From: a virus
Strand: one strand, 5' to 3'
Virus record (IMG/VR): IMGVR_UViG_3300032954_000506
Span: 1 to 41,388 of that record
Length of the DNA stretch: 41,388 bases
A program made the translations under genes and the position numbers. Positions 5,522-13,398 of this stretch are shown here, piece by piece. Position 1 is the first letter of the stretch, and each line of letters begins with the position of its first letter. The notes under the pieces were generated by a model, which saw nothing but the letters and a program-made list of their open reading frames with translations, made no database searches and had not been told where the DNA came from.

Positions 5522-5940
5522 TGCACCTGGACGCCCGGCTCGCGCCGGCGGCGTCGCTGATCGATTGAGAGCGCGGCGACCAGCTTGCGCTGCTGGTCGT
5601 AGTCGCAGAACGCCACGCGATCCACGTGGAACATGCGCTGGGCGAGTGCATCGGCATATTCCCAGCCGCGGCCGGCGTCGGTGAGAAGCGCGCCGATCTT
5701 CTGGAGCAATGGACTGCCCTGCGCGTTGTGCGGGCGCGCCCGGCCGCGCGCACCGCGATCCTGAAAGCCGCGGGCCCGCAGGTGATCCAGCACCGCACGC
5801 CGGCCGGCGTCGTCCAGGTCCTTCGCGCTCGTCACACGCGCCACCGAGAACAGCATCGCGCGGTAGGTCTCGTCATCGAGACCGAGCTGCGTCTTGGCGA
5901 TGTGGATCCGCGCCAGCTGCGCGTTGCGGATGGCACTCAT
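5518..5940 (-). CDS. Mu gp16-like early protein (DUF1018)
   Basis: 140 residues from ATG 5940, which overlaps the stop of the preceding small membrane protein gene (ATGA). The N terminus has the family signature of Mu gp16/DUF1018: AQLARIHIAKTQLGLDDETY, RAMLFSVARVTSAKDLD, then LDHLRARGF. The C-terminal half continues LLQKIGALLTDAGRGWEYAD and WHVDRV-like sequence, ending in a basic tail. The gp16 family is conserved in Mu-like early regions but its biochemical role is unknown. Confidence 0.8.
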   Translation of the reverse strand: MSAIRNAQLARIHIAKTQLGLDDETYRAMLFSVARVTSAKDLDDAGRRAVLDHLRARGFQDRGARGRARPHNAQGSPLLQKIGALLTDAGRGWEYADALAQRMFHVDRVAFCDYDQQRKLVAALSIDQRRRRREPGVQVQ

Positions 5941-6089
5941 TGCGGACCACCGCCGGGCCAGTTGCTCACGACCGCCCGGCGGTCGGGCGCCGCGGCCACG
6001 TGCAGGCGCGAGCGCGCGCGCCGGGCACAGCGGCGCCACCACCAGGTGGTGAGCACCGCAACGCCCAGCAGCAGCGCGACCTGCCACAT
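5937..6089 (-). CDS. Very small membrane protein
   Basis: 50 residues from ATG 6089. An N-terminal membrane helix (MWQVALLLGVAVLTTWWW) is followed by a strongly basic stretch (RRCARRARSRLH), which predicts the N terminus out and C terminus in the cytoplasm. The stop overlaps the start of the gp16-like gene by ATGA. It is too short for family assignment. Confidence 0.55.
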   Translation of the reverse strand: MWQVALLLGVAVLTTWWWRRCARRARSRLHVAAAPDRRAVVSNWPGGGPQ

Positions 6090-6092
6090 GAA

Positions 6093-6293
6093 TCAGCAGT
6101 TCGCCCGCAGCGCCGCCGGATCCAGCACCCGCAGCCGCAGCCCGCCGGTGGTGGTGGATTCCAGCATGAGCCCCGCGTTGGCCGCGGCCTCGGCAAAGCG
6201 CCTGATCGGCACGTTGCCGTCCACTTCCATCTGCACGGGCGCGTCGAGCCGGGCGGCCGGCGCTGCGCTCGTGGTGTTGTCGGTGCCTTCCAT
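6093..6293 (-). CDS. Unknown small early protein
   Basis: 66 residues from ATG 6293, chosen because GGAGG lies 8-9 nt upstream. The product reads MEGTDNTTSAAPAARLDAPV, then QMEVDGNVPIRRFAEAAANA and LESTTTGGLRLRVLDPAALR, a small alpha/beta fold. It is in the same transcript as its neighbours. No function recognised. Confidence 0.5.
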   Translation of the reverse strand: MEGTDNTTSAAPAARLDAPVQMEVDGNVPIRRFAEAAANAGLMLESTTTGGLRLRVLDPAALRANC

Positions 6294-6307
6294 CTCATGA
6301 CCTCCAG

Positions 6308-6517
6308 TTAGGAAAGGAACGTCTCGCCCGCCTCGATCGCCAGGAGGCGGTCGAGGGCCTGCTGCGCGCGTGAGCGCGCAAACTGCTCGGATCTGCAGGG
6401 CACGAAGCCCCGCACGCTGTTGCCGCGTGGGGGTTGCACGTCGTAGCGCCACCAGATGCGGCTATCGCCGGCCACCGGCGGCAAACACGGCGCGAGGATG
6501 AGGCGCTGCGCGCTCAT
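6308..6517 (-). CDS. Unknown small early protein
   Basis: 69 residues from ATG 6517, overlapping the preceding stop (ATGA). The sequence contains RIWWRYDVQPPRGNSVRGFV and CRSEQFARSRAQQALDRLLA, ending in a helical stretch. No motif recognised. Coupling to the gene before it supports reality. Confidence 0.5.
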   Translation of the reverse strand: MSAQRLILAPCLPPVAGDSRIWWRYDVQPPRGNSVRGFVPCRSEQFARSRAQQALDRLLAIEAGETFLS

Positions 6518-7038
6518 TCCACGGATTCCTCCTGGTCGTCCAGGAGCGCCGCCACGAGCTTGTCGACCTCGCTGTCGGCGGGCTTGATCAGCACCTCATC
6601 GCCGGTGCCCTCGATCTTGCAGCCGATACGCATGAGGTCATCGGCGGAGAGGTTCACCAGGGCGCTCTTGACCGGCTTCTCCTCGGTGGCAATCAGTACG
6701 TCCGCCTGGTCAGGCAGGCGCTTCTTGATCAGCGCCACCACCTGGTCGGCATCCTCGTAGGCGACTTTGCCTTTACCCTTCTGCAGCCCGACGCGGATGC
6801 CGTGCAGGATGCGCGAGCGCGGGCGCTCGAAGAGCTCGCGCGCGGCGTCGATCGCGTTGTGCAACTCCAGGCGAGACTCCTTGGCTCGCAGCACCGCGCC
6901 GCGGATGCTGCGCAGGTAGCGTGCTTTTGCGGCGCGCAGCTCCTCGTCGAGCGCGGCAACGCGCTCGGCCAGCTCGGCGCGGTGCTCGGCATGGGCCTTG
7001 GTCAGGCGCTCGATGGTGTCGATGGTGGGTTTGCTCAT
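6514..7038 (-). CDS. Conserved-type early protein with N-terminal coiled coil
   Basis: 174 residues from ATG 7038. Residues about 5-70 are a coiled coil (IERLTKAHAEHRAELAERVA). The second half, beginning RSRILHGIRVGLQKGKGKVA, is an alpha/beta domain (VVALIKKRLPDQADVLIATE, then VKSALVNLSADDLMRIGCKI), ending acidic. Proteins with the ILHGI-VG-QKGKGK motif occur in BcepMu-like transposable phages just downstream of the ATPase gene, as far as I recall, without known function. The length equals that of Mu Gam by coincidence and the sequence does not look like Gam. Confidence 0.6.
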   Translation of the reverse strand: MSKPTIDTIERLTKAHAEHRAELAERVAALDEELRAAKARYLRSIRGAVLRAKESRLELHNAIDAARELFERPRSRILHGIRVGLQKGKGKVAYEDADQVVALIKKRLPDQADVLIATEEKPVKSALVNLSADDLMRIGCKIEGTGDEVLIKPADSEVDKLVAALLDDQEESVE

Positions 7039-7049
7039 GGGCGCTTCCG

Positions 7050-7508
7050 TCAGGTCGGCAGATGGAGCTGCCCGTACAGGTCGGGCAGGGAAATGTGTTT
7101 CATCGCCGCGGCCTGGCGGAGCGACGTCATGGCGCGGTCGACCAGGAAGCGGCAGGTGTCATCCAGCTCGCTCGGGCGCGCCGCGAGGTAGTACCCGTCC
7201 CGCGGATGGGCGCAGATGTGGTGACCTTCCAGGCGCAGCTGCATGACCAGCGCCCGGACGTTGCGGGCAAAGGCCGCCGCGCTGTCAGCCGGGCCGCGGT
7301 GCGGATCGATCATGCGCAGCACCAGGCGCTCGATCGGAATGCCCTGCGTCGCGCCGACATGCTCGGCAAGTACTTCCAGCAGGCGATCGCGCGTGAGCAG
7401 CTTCTCCGGCGAGGTGCCCCCGCGCGTGCACCGCGGGCACAGGCCCGCGCTCAGCGTGAACGCACCCTCCCCGCAGAGCTCGCACGGCAATGGCGCCCAG
7501 CCGCCCAC
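7050..7508 (-). CDS. Zinc-ribbon plus winged-helix early protein
   Basis: 152 residues from GTG 7508, 2 nt after the MuB-like stop, with a GGGGGA ribosome site. It has an N-terminal four-cysteine ribbon (CELCGEGAF, then GLCPRC, about residues 10-28). A helical region with the look of a winged helix follows (LLTRDRLLEVLAEHVGATQG, IPIERLVLRMIDPHRG, VRALVMQLRLEGHHICAHPR). The pattern suggests a DNA-binding factor working with the transposase and ATPase just upstream. The exact family is not identified. Confidence 0.55.
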   Translation of the reverse strand: MGGWAPLPCELCGEGAFTLSAGLCPRCTRGGTSPEKLLTRDRLLEVLAEHVGATQGIPIERLVLRMIDPHRGPADSAAAFARNVRALVMQLRLEGHHICAHPRDGYYLAARPSELDDTCRFLVDRAMTSLRQAAAMKHISLPDLYGQLHLPT

Positions 7509-7510
7509 GG

Positions 7511-8776
7511 TCAGATCCCCCGCACCACGTCGGCCGACACCTGGGGCAGCTGCACCTCGGCCGCGCGGTTCATCGCGGCGGTGAGCGCGTTGGCGATCGC
7601 CAGCGGGTACAGCAGCGTGCCGGTCGCGCGCGTTGGGGTGAGCTTCTCGCGCAGCGCATCGATGGCGCCGGCGTGCACGACCTTCTCCAGCGGCACGCCG
7701 GCGCGCGCAAAGCGGTGCTTGAGATAGGCGCCCAGGTCCGTGCTCAACGCCGGCAGCGTCACGATCTCGATGCGCTGCACGACCTCGCGTACCTCCGGGT
7801 TGTGCTCGGAGAGGATCTGCAGCAGCTCGGGCTGCCCCAGCAGGATGATCGACAGCAGGCGCTTTAAGCCCGAGCGCAGCTCCAGGAAGCGTTTCAGGTG
7901 CTTCAGCGTCTGGCGGGGCATGCAGTGGGCCTCCTCCACGATTACCACGTGGCTGTGGCCAGCGCGGGCGCTGTTCTTCAGGCTCTCGTGCAGCTGGTGG
8001 AAGCGCGCATTGGGGCTGGAGCGGATGGTGGCGAGCGGATCGATCGCGGCCATCATGGCCTCGGCGATGTGCGTCGCGCGCAGGGTTTTGCCGACCTTGT
8101 CCTGGGCCTCCATCGCGAGCACGTAGGGCTCGATCACGATGATCGACTGCGCCTCGCGCTCGATGCGGTCCAGCAGCTCCATGCGCAGCGTCGACTTGCC
8201 GGCCCCGCTCTCCCCGATGACGCCCATGAACCCGCCGTGGCGGGCCACCTGGTACATCGACTCGCGCACATAGCGCAGCTCGCTGTTGAGGTAGACATCC
8301 TCCTGGGTCGCTGGGTCCTCGAACGGATCCCGCGGCAGCTGGAAGTGCTGCCGGGTGGCTGGCGAAAGGGTCTGCTTGCGCAGTAGCATGGCGTCGTCCT
8401 CGACTGTGGTTGGCGTTGGGGCGATGGCCCTCGCGGCGTTCGCGCGCTGCGGGGGCTTTTTCTTGGCGAGGTCGGCGGCGGCGAGCGCGAGCTCGTGCAG
8501 CGCACGCCGTGTCTTGTGGCTGGCATGCGGCGCCGCGTGAATTGCGACCGCGGGCGCTCGGTCGGTGGCGAAGAGTCCCGTGTGGCTTCCGCCGGCGGCC
8601 TTCACGGCCGCCATGATGCGAGCGCGCAGCGCCGCGCGATCCACCCGCGGCGGCCAGTGGCCGTGGTTCACCAGCTTGTTGAGCGCGTCGCGCGGGATCT
8701 TGGCCGCGGCGGCCATCACGCCCTGGGTGATGCCACAGGACTCCATGACGCGCTTCAGGCGCAGCGGCGCGCTCAC
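7511..8776 (-). CDS. MuB-like AAA+ target-selection ATPase (ExeA/TniB type)
   Basis: 421 residues from GTG 8776, overlapping the transposase stop (GTGA). The N-terminal about 65 residues look like an HTH (LKRVMESCGITQGVMAAAAK), followed by a flexible linker. The ATPase core has Walker A GESGAGKST (188-196), Walker B HVVIVEEAH (276-284) and a downstream LGQPEL sensor-type motif. The arrangement matches ExeA/TniB-like ATPases that serve as MuB in BcepMu-type phages. The protein should bind DNA with ATP, choose target sites and activate the transposase. The pairing with a DDE transposase in one coupled unit makes the call firm. Confidence 0.85.
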   Translation of the reverse strand: MSAPLRLKRVMESCGITQGVMAAAAKIPRDALNKLVNHGHWPPRVDRAALRARIMAAVKAAGGSHTGLFATDRAPAVAIHAAPHASHKTRRALHELALAAADLAKKKPPQRANAARAIAPTPTTVEDDAMLLRKQTLSPATRQHFQLPRDPFEDPATQEDVYLNSELRYVRESMYQVARHGGFMGVIGESGAGKSTLRMELLDRIEREAQSIIVIEPYVLAMEAQDKVGKTLRATHIAEAMMAAIDPLATIRSSPNARFHQLHESLKNSARAGHSHVVIVEEAHCMPRQTLKHLKRFLELRSGLKRLLSIILLGQPELLQILSEHNPEVREVVQRIEIVTLPALSTDLGAYLKHRFARAGVPLEKVVHAGAIDALREKLTPTRATGTLLYPLAIANALTAAMNRAAEVQLPQVSADVVRGI

Positions 8777-10605
8777 TGGCCACCGCCTACCGCCCGCAGG
8801 CGGTTGCCCTGGTAGAGCTGCTCGCACCAGGCGTCGAGCGCATCGTAGGGCACCCCGTCGGGGAACTGTGCCTGCGTCGCCTGCATCATCGCGGCGGTCC
8901 AGGCGATGCCACGCGCGGCCAGGCGCGGCCGCAGCGCATTGGCGGCCTCGAAATGCGAGTACGGGGCAAACTCGCGAGCCGTGGCGCCCTGCAGCTGCGG
9001 CTCAATGCGGCGCGCTGCCATGACCGTGGCCGGCGCCTGCACGTCGGACTGCGTGCCGGCGCGCGGCAGGTGCGGCGCGGGCGGCGCATCGGTCAGGTGC
9101 TTCAACGGGTCGATGCGGCCACCGAACGGCAGCTTCTTCGCCTTGCGCGCCGCGCGAACCTCGGCGTCGGTCGCTACCTCCATCGCCACCCGGTCGAGCT
9201 CCTTGCGCGCCGCGTCGGCGGGGGTCTCGGGCGGCGACCGGAACGTCTCGCCGATCACCGCCGCGGTGTCCAGGAAGCCATACTCGTTACGCGGGATGCG
9301 TGGGGCGATGTAGTGCAGCGGCTCGCCGTGCACCTCGCCAGGCATCAGCACCCGGACGCTGCCGACCGGGTCGAGCGCGTTGACCAACGCCTCCACCGTC
9401 GCGCCGTTGATCAGGCCAGGCACGCCACGCACGTCGTAGTACTCGTTGCGCAGCCGGATCATGCAATCGCGGACCTTGCACGGGATCGGCTTGGAGTTGG
9501 GCAGCTGACGCAGCACCTCGATGGGCGGGGCCAGGAGCAGCTCCTGCGGCGTGATGCGCAGCCAGCCATCGCGGCGCTTCATGCCGGTGCGCGTGTGCAC
9601 CTCGGTCGCGTTGTAGCTGTAGGTCCACTTCTGGGCGTGCCGGTTGATCTCCTCGACGCAGCTGACGGGGTCCGTCAGCTTCAGCACCGCCTCGAAGTGG
9701 ATCTCCACCAGGTGATGGGACTTCTCCACCTGGCCGGTCGCGCGCGGGTTGCCGGCGGCGTGAGTGATGCGCTGGATGCCGAGCGTGCGGCAGAAGTTGT
9801 CCACCGCAATGGCATTGCTCGCGCTGCCCGGGTCGGCCATCAGGATGCGCGGAATGCCGTGCATGGTGCCGCCTGGCCGCTGCGTCATGGCGTGGATCAG
9901 CGCCGTGAGCAGGTTCGAGGCGCTCTCTGCACCCAGCACATAGAACAGCTCGATGCAGCCGCTCGCGTGATCGGTGATCACGTAGCGCCACAGGCGCCGG
10001 TCCGAGATTCGGGCGAAGTTACGTGGTTTGCCGCGGTAGAACTCCGACTGCGGCATGGGCCGCGTCCCGTCTTCGGCGAGGTAGAACTGCCGGCTGATCG
10101 AGGCATCGATCTGCCACACGTGATTGGGATGCCGGCTCGCCATGCGCGCCGCGGGCGACGCGACAGCAAGTTGCGCCTGGTGCATGTAGTGCTGGCGCAG
10201 CGCGCGGCGCACCGTGGAGGCGTGCGCGGCCCTCACCTCGCCGGTGCCGCGATCGATGCTCGCGGCCTGGAAGATTCCGTTGGCGCGCCCGACGCGCAGT
10301 GCATCGTCCAGCGGCAGCGTGCCGCTGCCGGTTTGTCGGCGCGTTTCCTCGATCATCGAGGAGATGCGCGTCAGGTCCTCCCGCGCGATGCTGGTGGTCC
10401 CTGCATCGCGGCGGCGCCGACGCGGCCGCAGCGCGCTCGTCAGCGCCTGCAACTGGCGATAGGCAGACTGCACGGAGATGCCCAACTCCGCGGCCAGGCG
10501 CGCGACGATTGCCCCGCGCGTGCCGCGACCGGCGTGCTTGAGCGCATCGGCCGCGGCCAGGATCCGCGGATCTGGTTGGCCGGCTGCGGACATGTCAGCC
10601 GTCAC
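8773..10605 (-). CDS. DDE transposase (MuA-like)
   Basis: 610 residues from GTG 10605; ATG 10593 is an alternative that removes four residues. An N-terminal HTH (GAIVARLAAELGISVQSAYR) precedes an rve-type catalytic core: D167 in VWQIDAS, D258 in LMADPGSAS, and E294 in GQVEKSHH, giving a D-D-35-E arrangement (numbered from the GTG). A C-terminal beta-barrel-like region (IRLRNEYYDVRGVPGLINGA) follows, as in Mu/Tn552-family transposases. It should bind the end sites at 1538-1572 and 39756-39789, cut and join them to target DNA for integration and replicative transposition. It is the fifth gene of the leftward operon. Confidence 0.9.
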   Translation of the reverse strand: MTADMSAAGQPDPRILAAADALKHAGRGTRGAIVARLAAELGISVQSAYRQLQALTSALRPRRRRRDAGTTSIAREDLTRISSMIEETRRQTGSGTLPLDDALRVGRANGIFQAASIDRGTGEVRAAHASTVRRALRQHYMHQAQLAVASPAARMASRHPNHVWQIDASISRQFYLAEDGTRPMPQSEFYRGKPRNFARISDRRLWRYVITDHASGCIELFYVLGAESASNLLTALIHAMTQRPGGTMHGIPRILMADPGSASNAIAVDNFCRTLGIQRITHAAGNPRATGQVEKSHHLVEIHFEAVLKLTDPVSCVEEINRHAQKWTYSYNATEVHTRTGMKRRDGWLRITPQELLLAPPIEVLRQLPNSKPIPCKVRDCMIRLRNEYYDVRGVPGLINGATVEALVNALDPVGSVRVLMPGEVHGEPLHYIAPRIPRNEYGFLDTAAVIGETFRSPPETPADAARKELDRVAMEVATDAEVRAARKAKKLPFGGRIDPLKHLTDAPPAPHLPRAGTQSDVQAPATVMAARRIEPQLQGATAREFAPYSHFEAANALRPRLAARGIAWTAAMMQATQAQFPDGVPYDALDAWCEQLYQGNRLRAVGGGQ

Positions 10606-10632
10606 CCTGCGGCGCCAGCTGGCTAGCCAGGT

Positions 10633-11574
10633 TCACCGGAGCACCGCGCGCATGTCATCGGCGGGCTTCTTCGCCCCGCCCAGCTCCAGCGTGTTCAGCA
10701 GCGCGCCGACCTCGCAGGCGAACACGGAAGCATGGTGATCGAGCGCTTGCTGCCACTCCTGCGGGTCGATCTCGTTCGCGCTCAGGTGCTGCAACAGCGC
10801 GAGCGTGCATTTGGAGAGATGCCGCAGCGGCACCAGGCAGTCCTGTATTGCCTCCATCGCCTCGCTCAGCATTGCCCGCGCCTTCTCGTCGGGCGTCTCG
10901 CGCGGGATGCGCGCCACCTGCTCCTGCAGGCGGTGGATCTGGTCCTTGTTCTGCTGGATGACTTTCTCGCGCGAGTCGTAGTCGGCCACCGCCTTGTCGC
11001 GCTCCTTCTCCAACGCCTTGCGCTGCCGCTCGCCCCGCGCAAGCAAGTCCTCGGCGAGCTCCAGCACCTGGTCCTTCGAGCCCTTGATGGCCAGTTCAGC
11101 CAGCGCTGCCTTGTCGTCCTCGGGCAGCTGGCGGAGCTGACGCAGTTCGCGGTAACCGATGCCGGCATCGGCCAGCGCATCGAAGGTCTGGTCGCCGAAC
11201 GCCCGCAGGTTTTTGATGTCCTCATCGACCTGATCGACCGATCGCTTACCGTTGGTGGCGCACCGGACATAGTCCTCCCAGGTACCGTCGAGAATTTCCG
11301 GATGTCCGGGAAAGGTGGTGCCGCGCAAGTGCTTGTAAATCTTCGATTCTTTAATTCTGGCGAGGCCAGAAATCCGGACAATCCGGGAAAATTCCTCGTT
11401 CGCGTAGGCCATGCGGGCCTGACCGAGCGAGATAAGCAGCTCGCACAACGCCTCATTGCGCTGGGCGGTATCTGCCGCGCCGGCCGCATATGAGAGCTGG
11501 ACCACGTCCAGGTTTTTGCCCGGCGCCGGGGCGGCTGTTGGCGGCACTTTTTTCGGCAGGGGCTTACGCGCCAT
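10633..11574 (-). CDS. Coiled-coil early protein, possible DNA-associated factor
   Basis: 313 residues from ATG 11574; the start overlaps the upstream gene by 11 nt. The N-terminal region is Lys/Pro-rich (ARKPLPKKVPPTAAPAPGK). A helical domain (RIVRISGLARIKESKIYKHL) resembles the start of KfrA/ParB-like HTH proteins. A long coiled coil lies at about residues 195-240 (RQRKALEKERDKAVADYDSR). A further helical C-terminal domain ends CEVGALLNTLELGGAKKP. In the BcepMu-type early regions I recall, a similar protein lies next to the transposase. Function unknown. Confidence 0.6.
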   Translation of the reverse strand: MARKPLPKKVPPTAAPAPGKNLDVVQLSYAAGAADTAQRNEALCELLISLGQARMAYANEEFSRIVRISGLARIKESKIYKHLRGTTFPGHPEILDGTWEDYVRCATNGKRSVDQVDEDIKNLRAFGDQTFDALADAGIGYRELRQLRQLPEDDKAALAELAIKGSKDQVLELAEDLLARGERQRKALEKERDKAVADYDSREKVIQQNKDQIHRLQEQVARIPRETPDEKARAMLSEAMEAIQDCLVPLRHLSKCTLALLQHLSANEIDPQEWQQALDHHASVFACEVGALLNTLELGGAKKPADDMRAVLR

Positions 11575-11965
11575 GAGCAAGCGCTCCCTGCGGCTGGAGG
11601 GCGCGCGCATCCCCCGCGCCTGCCCGCGCGCGTATGGCCACGGCCAGGTGCGGCAGCAGCCGCTCAGCCCACCCTTCAGCGAACATCGCGTCCAGGGCAA
11701 TGTTGCGCGCCGTGATCGAATGCAGGCCGGCGGGCGTCAGTTGCCTGTGCCGCTGCCATGCGTTGATCAGCAGCTGCTGACCGACCTCGCTAAACCCGGC
11801 TGCGATGATGAAATCGAACGAATCGAAGCCACGGCGGGCAAGGGTTCGATGAAAGCTCATCAGGCCGCCGAGCTGCACTGAGCTCAACAGGGCTTTGCGC
11901 ACAACAGCGCGCGCTCTAGCGAGCTCCCTCTGGGTGAATGTCGCGGCACAATCATTACTCGTCAC
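11564..11965 (-). CDS. Unknown early protein
   Basis: 133 residues from GTG 11965 (GTGA overlap). A largely helical soluble product: FTQRELARARAVVRKALLSS, then RRGFDSFDFIIAAGFSEVGQ and LINAWQRHRQLTPAG. A winged-helix-like character (LTPAGLHSITARNIALDAMF) is possible. No family is recognised. It sits between the IclR-type HTH gene and the coiled-coil gene. Confidence 0.5.
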   Translation of the reverse strand: MTSNDCAATFTQRELARARAVVRKALLSSVQLGGLMSFHRTLARRGFDSFDFIIAAGFSEVGQQLLINAWQRHRQLTPAGLHSITARNIALDAMFAEGWAERLLPHLAVAIRARAGAGDARALQPQGALAHGA

Positions 11966-12273
11966 AACTGAACCCCTGCGGCAATCCGCTGTTGAACCTC
12001 GGTGATGCGCGCCTGGGCGCGCGCGATGTGTTCGGCATGGGCTTGGGCGATCTGCAGCAGCGCAATAGAGGGCGCGTAGCGGCCGTTCTCCAGCTGCGTG
12101 GCGAAGCCCTCATCGACCAGGACCTGCAGCATGCGGGAGACGTTGGGCGCGCTCTCGCCAAGGGCCTGCGCGAGCTCGCCATTGCTGACGCCCGTCAGGG
12201 TCGTGCCGCGCATGGCCATCAGCATGCGCAGGGCGCGGCGGGCGGGCATGAGGCTCTGTTTGTCCTCGCTCAT
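11962..12273 (-). CDS. Winged-helix DNA-binding protein (IclR/MarR-type HTH)
   Basis: 103 residues from ATG 12273, overlapping the upstream stop (ATGA). The HTH is clear: TLTGVSNGELAQALGESAPN, then VSRMLQVLVDEGFATQLENG with a wing RYAPS. A C-terminal helical tail (IAQAHAEHIARAQARITEVQ) may dimerise. The form is that of an IclR-type N-terminal domain without the effector domain. As the third early gene it may modulate early transcription, but this is inferred. Confidence 0.65.
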   Translation of the reverse strand: MSEDKQSLMPARRALRMLMAMRGTTLTGVSNGELAQALGESAPNVSRMLQVLVDEGFATQLENGRYAPSIALLQIAQAHAEHIARAQARITEVQQRIAAGVQL

Positions 12274-12569
12274 GGGGGCGAGCTCTCATCGGCGGCCCGG
12301 ATGAACCAGGCGAATACCGCCTTGCCCGAGTATCCGCGCGCTGGGCCACCGTCGAATGGCCGTAGATCCATTAGGAGTTCCCCGCGTCGGCGCAGCTTGC
12401 GCGCTCGCTGCGCGTGCACGACTCGCATATGACCTCTGTAGACCTGGCGCTGCCCACCGTCGTCGTCGGTGATCCACTCCGGCGGGACGCCGTCAAGGCG
12501 GGGCGTCTCGCCAGGGCCGAGCGGGGCGCAGCATCGAAGGAGGCCATTGCGGGGAGAGCGGGTTGCCAT
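12270..12569 (-). CDS. Unknown small early protein
   Basis: 99 residues from ATG 12569, whose first base is the last of the preceding stop (TGATG). Contains PEWITDDDGGQRQVYRGHMR, then a basic helix (VVHAQRARKLRRRGELLMDL) and AVFAWFIRAADES. No recognisable motif. Start choice is by coupling; an upstream extension in the same frame lacks support. Confidence 0.5.
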   Translation of the reverse strand: MATRSPRNGLLRCCAPLGPGETPRLDGVPPEWITDDDGGQRQVYRGHMRVVHAQRARKLRRRGELLMDLRPFDGGPARGYSGKAVFAWFIRAADESSPP

Positions 12570-12775
12570 CACTGGAGAAGCCCCGCGGCTTTCAGCACGC
12601 GTGTACGCATCGCGCGGCCCTTGGGGCCATTCCACGTACCGATCAGTGCCTGGCGCGCATCGCTCGGGCGCACCGCGTTCTTTTTGCACCACGCATGCAA
12701 CGTCGAGCCCTTGCGGATGAAGGAAATCCTGGTCTCTAAGAAAAGTGACTGGCCGGGCGCAGGGTCGGCGAGCAT
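12569..12775 (-). CDS. Ner-like early DNA-binding regulator
   Basis: 68 residues from ATG 12775, the first gene of the leftward operon. The sequence FIRKGSTLHAWCKKNAVRPS, then DARQALIGTWNGPKGRAMR and TRVLKAAGL, is a compact HTH of the type found as the first early gene of many Mu-like phages. In Mu the equivalent Ner protein turns down early and repressor promoters after induction. By position and fold this one likely binds the region 12776-12854. A start further inside the frame is possible because no ribosome site precedes 12775. Confidence 0.6.
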   Translation of the reverse strand: MLADPAPGQSLFLETRISFIRKGSTLHAWCKKNAVRPSDARQALIGTWNGPKGRAMRTRVLKAAGLLQ

Positions 12776-12854
12776 GCGGGGTGCTACCCTTCTCTTAACG
12801 ATTAATAGCTAGTGGGAGTCTAGTTCATAAATATGGATCTAGTCCATACCCTGC
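12776..12854. promoter_or_regulatory. Divergent early/repressor control region
   Basis: The 79 bp between the leftward early operon and the rightward repressor are AT-rich compared with the rest of the phage. CTAGT recurs three times (near 12810, 12821 and 12839). A TTAACGATTAAT stretch (12796-12807) on either strand offers -10-like hexamers. This must hold the early promoter and the repressor promoter. The exact start points cannot be fixed from sequence alone. Confidence 0.65.
12832..12848. promoter_or_regulatory. Repressor operator candidate (TATGGA-TCTAG-TCCATA dyad)
   Basis: A perfect 6+6 inverted repeat with a 5-bp spacer lies 6 nt before the repressor start codon. A related half-site (TCTAGTTCAT) lies at 12819-12828. 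The position just upstream of the repressor gene suggests autoregulation and control of the opposing early promoter. Binding by the repressor is inferred. Confidence 0.6.
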
Positions 12855-13394
12855 ATGCGCGAGTTTGACGAGCAGCTTTTGCGCCTGAAGTACGCCCTGG
12901 GGCTCTCGGCCGACCAGGACGTGGCGTCTGTGCTCGGGTTCACGAAAACAGCCTTTTCGGAGCGCAAGAAGAGAGGGGTATTCCCGGCCGACAAAGTGCG
13001 CGCGTTGGCTGGCGAGAAGCCCGAGCTGCGACTCGATGTGGACTACGTCCTAACAGGCACTTCAGATGCTCAGAAGGAGTTGAATCGCAGGCTGGCGATA
13101 ATCAAGACTTCGACCGAGAAGGCCCTCAAATTGGCCGTATCCCCTGAGCAGGGTTCACTGCTCCAAGCCATCATTTTTTTTATTGAGATGGAGGATAGGG
13201 ATCGTCTTCAGGATTGCCTAAAGGACATGAAGAACTGGGTGTTTCCGATGCCACCGGATGAGCAGGCGCTACTTGACGACTATCGACGCATCGATGCCGG
13301 TAATCGACCCCAAGTATGTGAGTTGGCCGCCCGATTGGCCGGCGACTCACTTCCCCCAATCCCTAGCCGCCCCCCTCGAATCTCCAAGGAATAG
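12855..13394 (+). CDS. CI-type phage repressor
   Basis: 179 residues from ATG 12855, divergent from the early operon. Residues about 8-65 match the phage CI-repressor HTH domain: LRLKYALGLSADQDVASVLG, FTKTAFSERKKRGVFPADKV, then LRLDVDYVLTG. The middle is helical (ELNRRLAIIKTSTEKALKLA, probable oligomerisation). There is no peptidase S24 domain, so induction probably does not follow RecA-driven self-cleavage. A GC content lower than the structural genes is noticeable. No clear ribosome site is seen, and the operator dyad overlaps where it would be. Confidence 0.8.
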   Translation: MREFDEQLLRLKYALGLSADQDVASVLGFTKTAFSERKKRGVFPADKVRALAGEKPELRLDVDYVLTGTSDAQKELNRRLAIIKTSTEKALKLAVSPEQGSLLQAIIFFIEMEDRDRLQDCLKDMKNWVFPMPPDEQALLDDYRRIDAGNRPQVCELAARLAGDSLPPIPSRPPRISKE

Positions 13395-13398
13395 CGAG

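Noticed and set aside
6514-7038. Mu Gam (host-nuclease inhibitor) call for the 174-residue early protein
   Set aside because: Length matches Gam but the sequence (coiled coil, then ILHGI-VG-QKGKGK) does not have the Gam pattern as I know it.
8953-10626. 557-codon plus-strand frame antisense to the transposase
   Set aside because: Composition is typical of GC-rich antisense (many R, H, A, G, L) and the opposite frame has the full DDE catalytic set.
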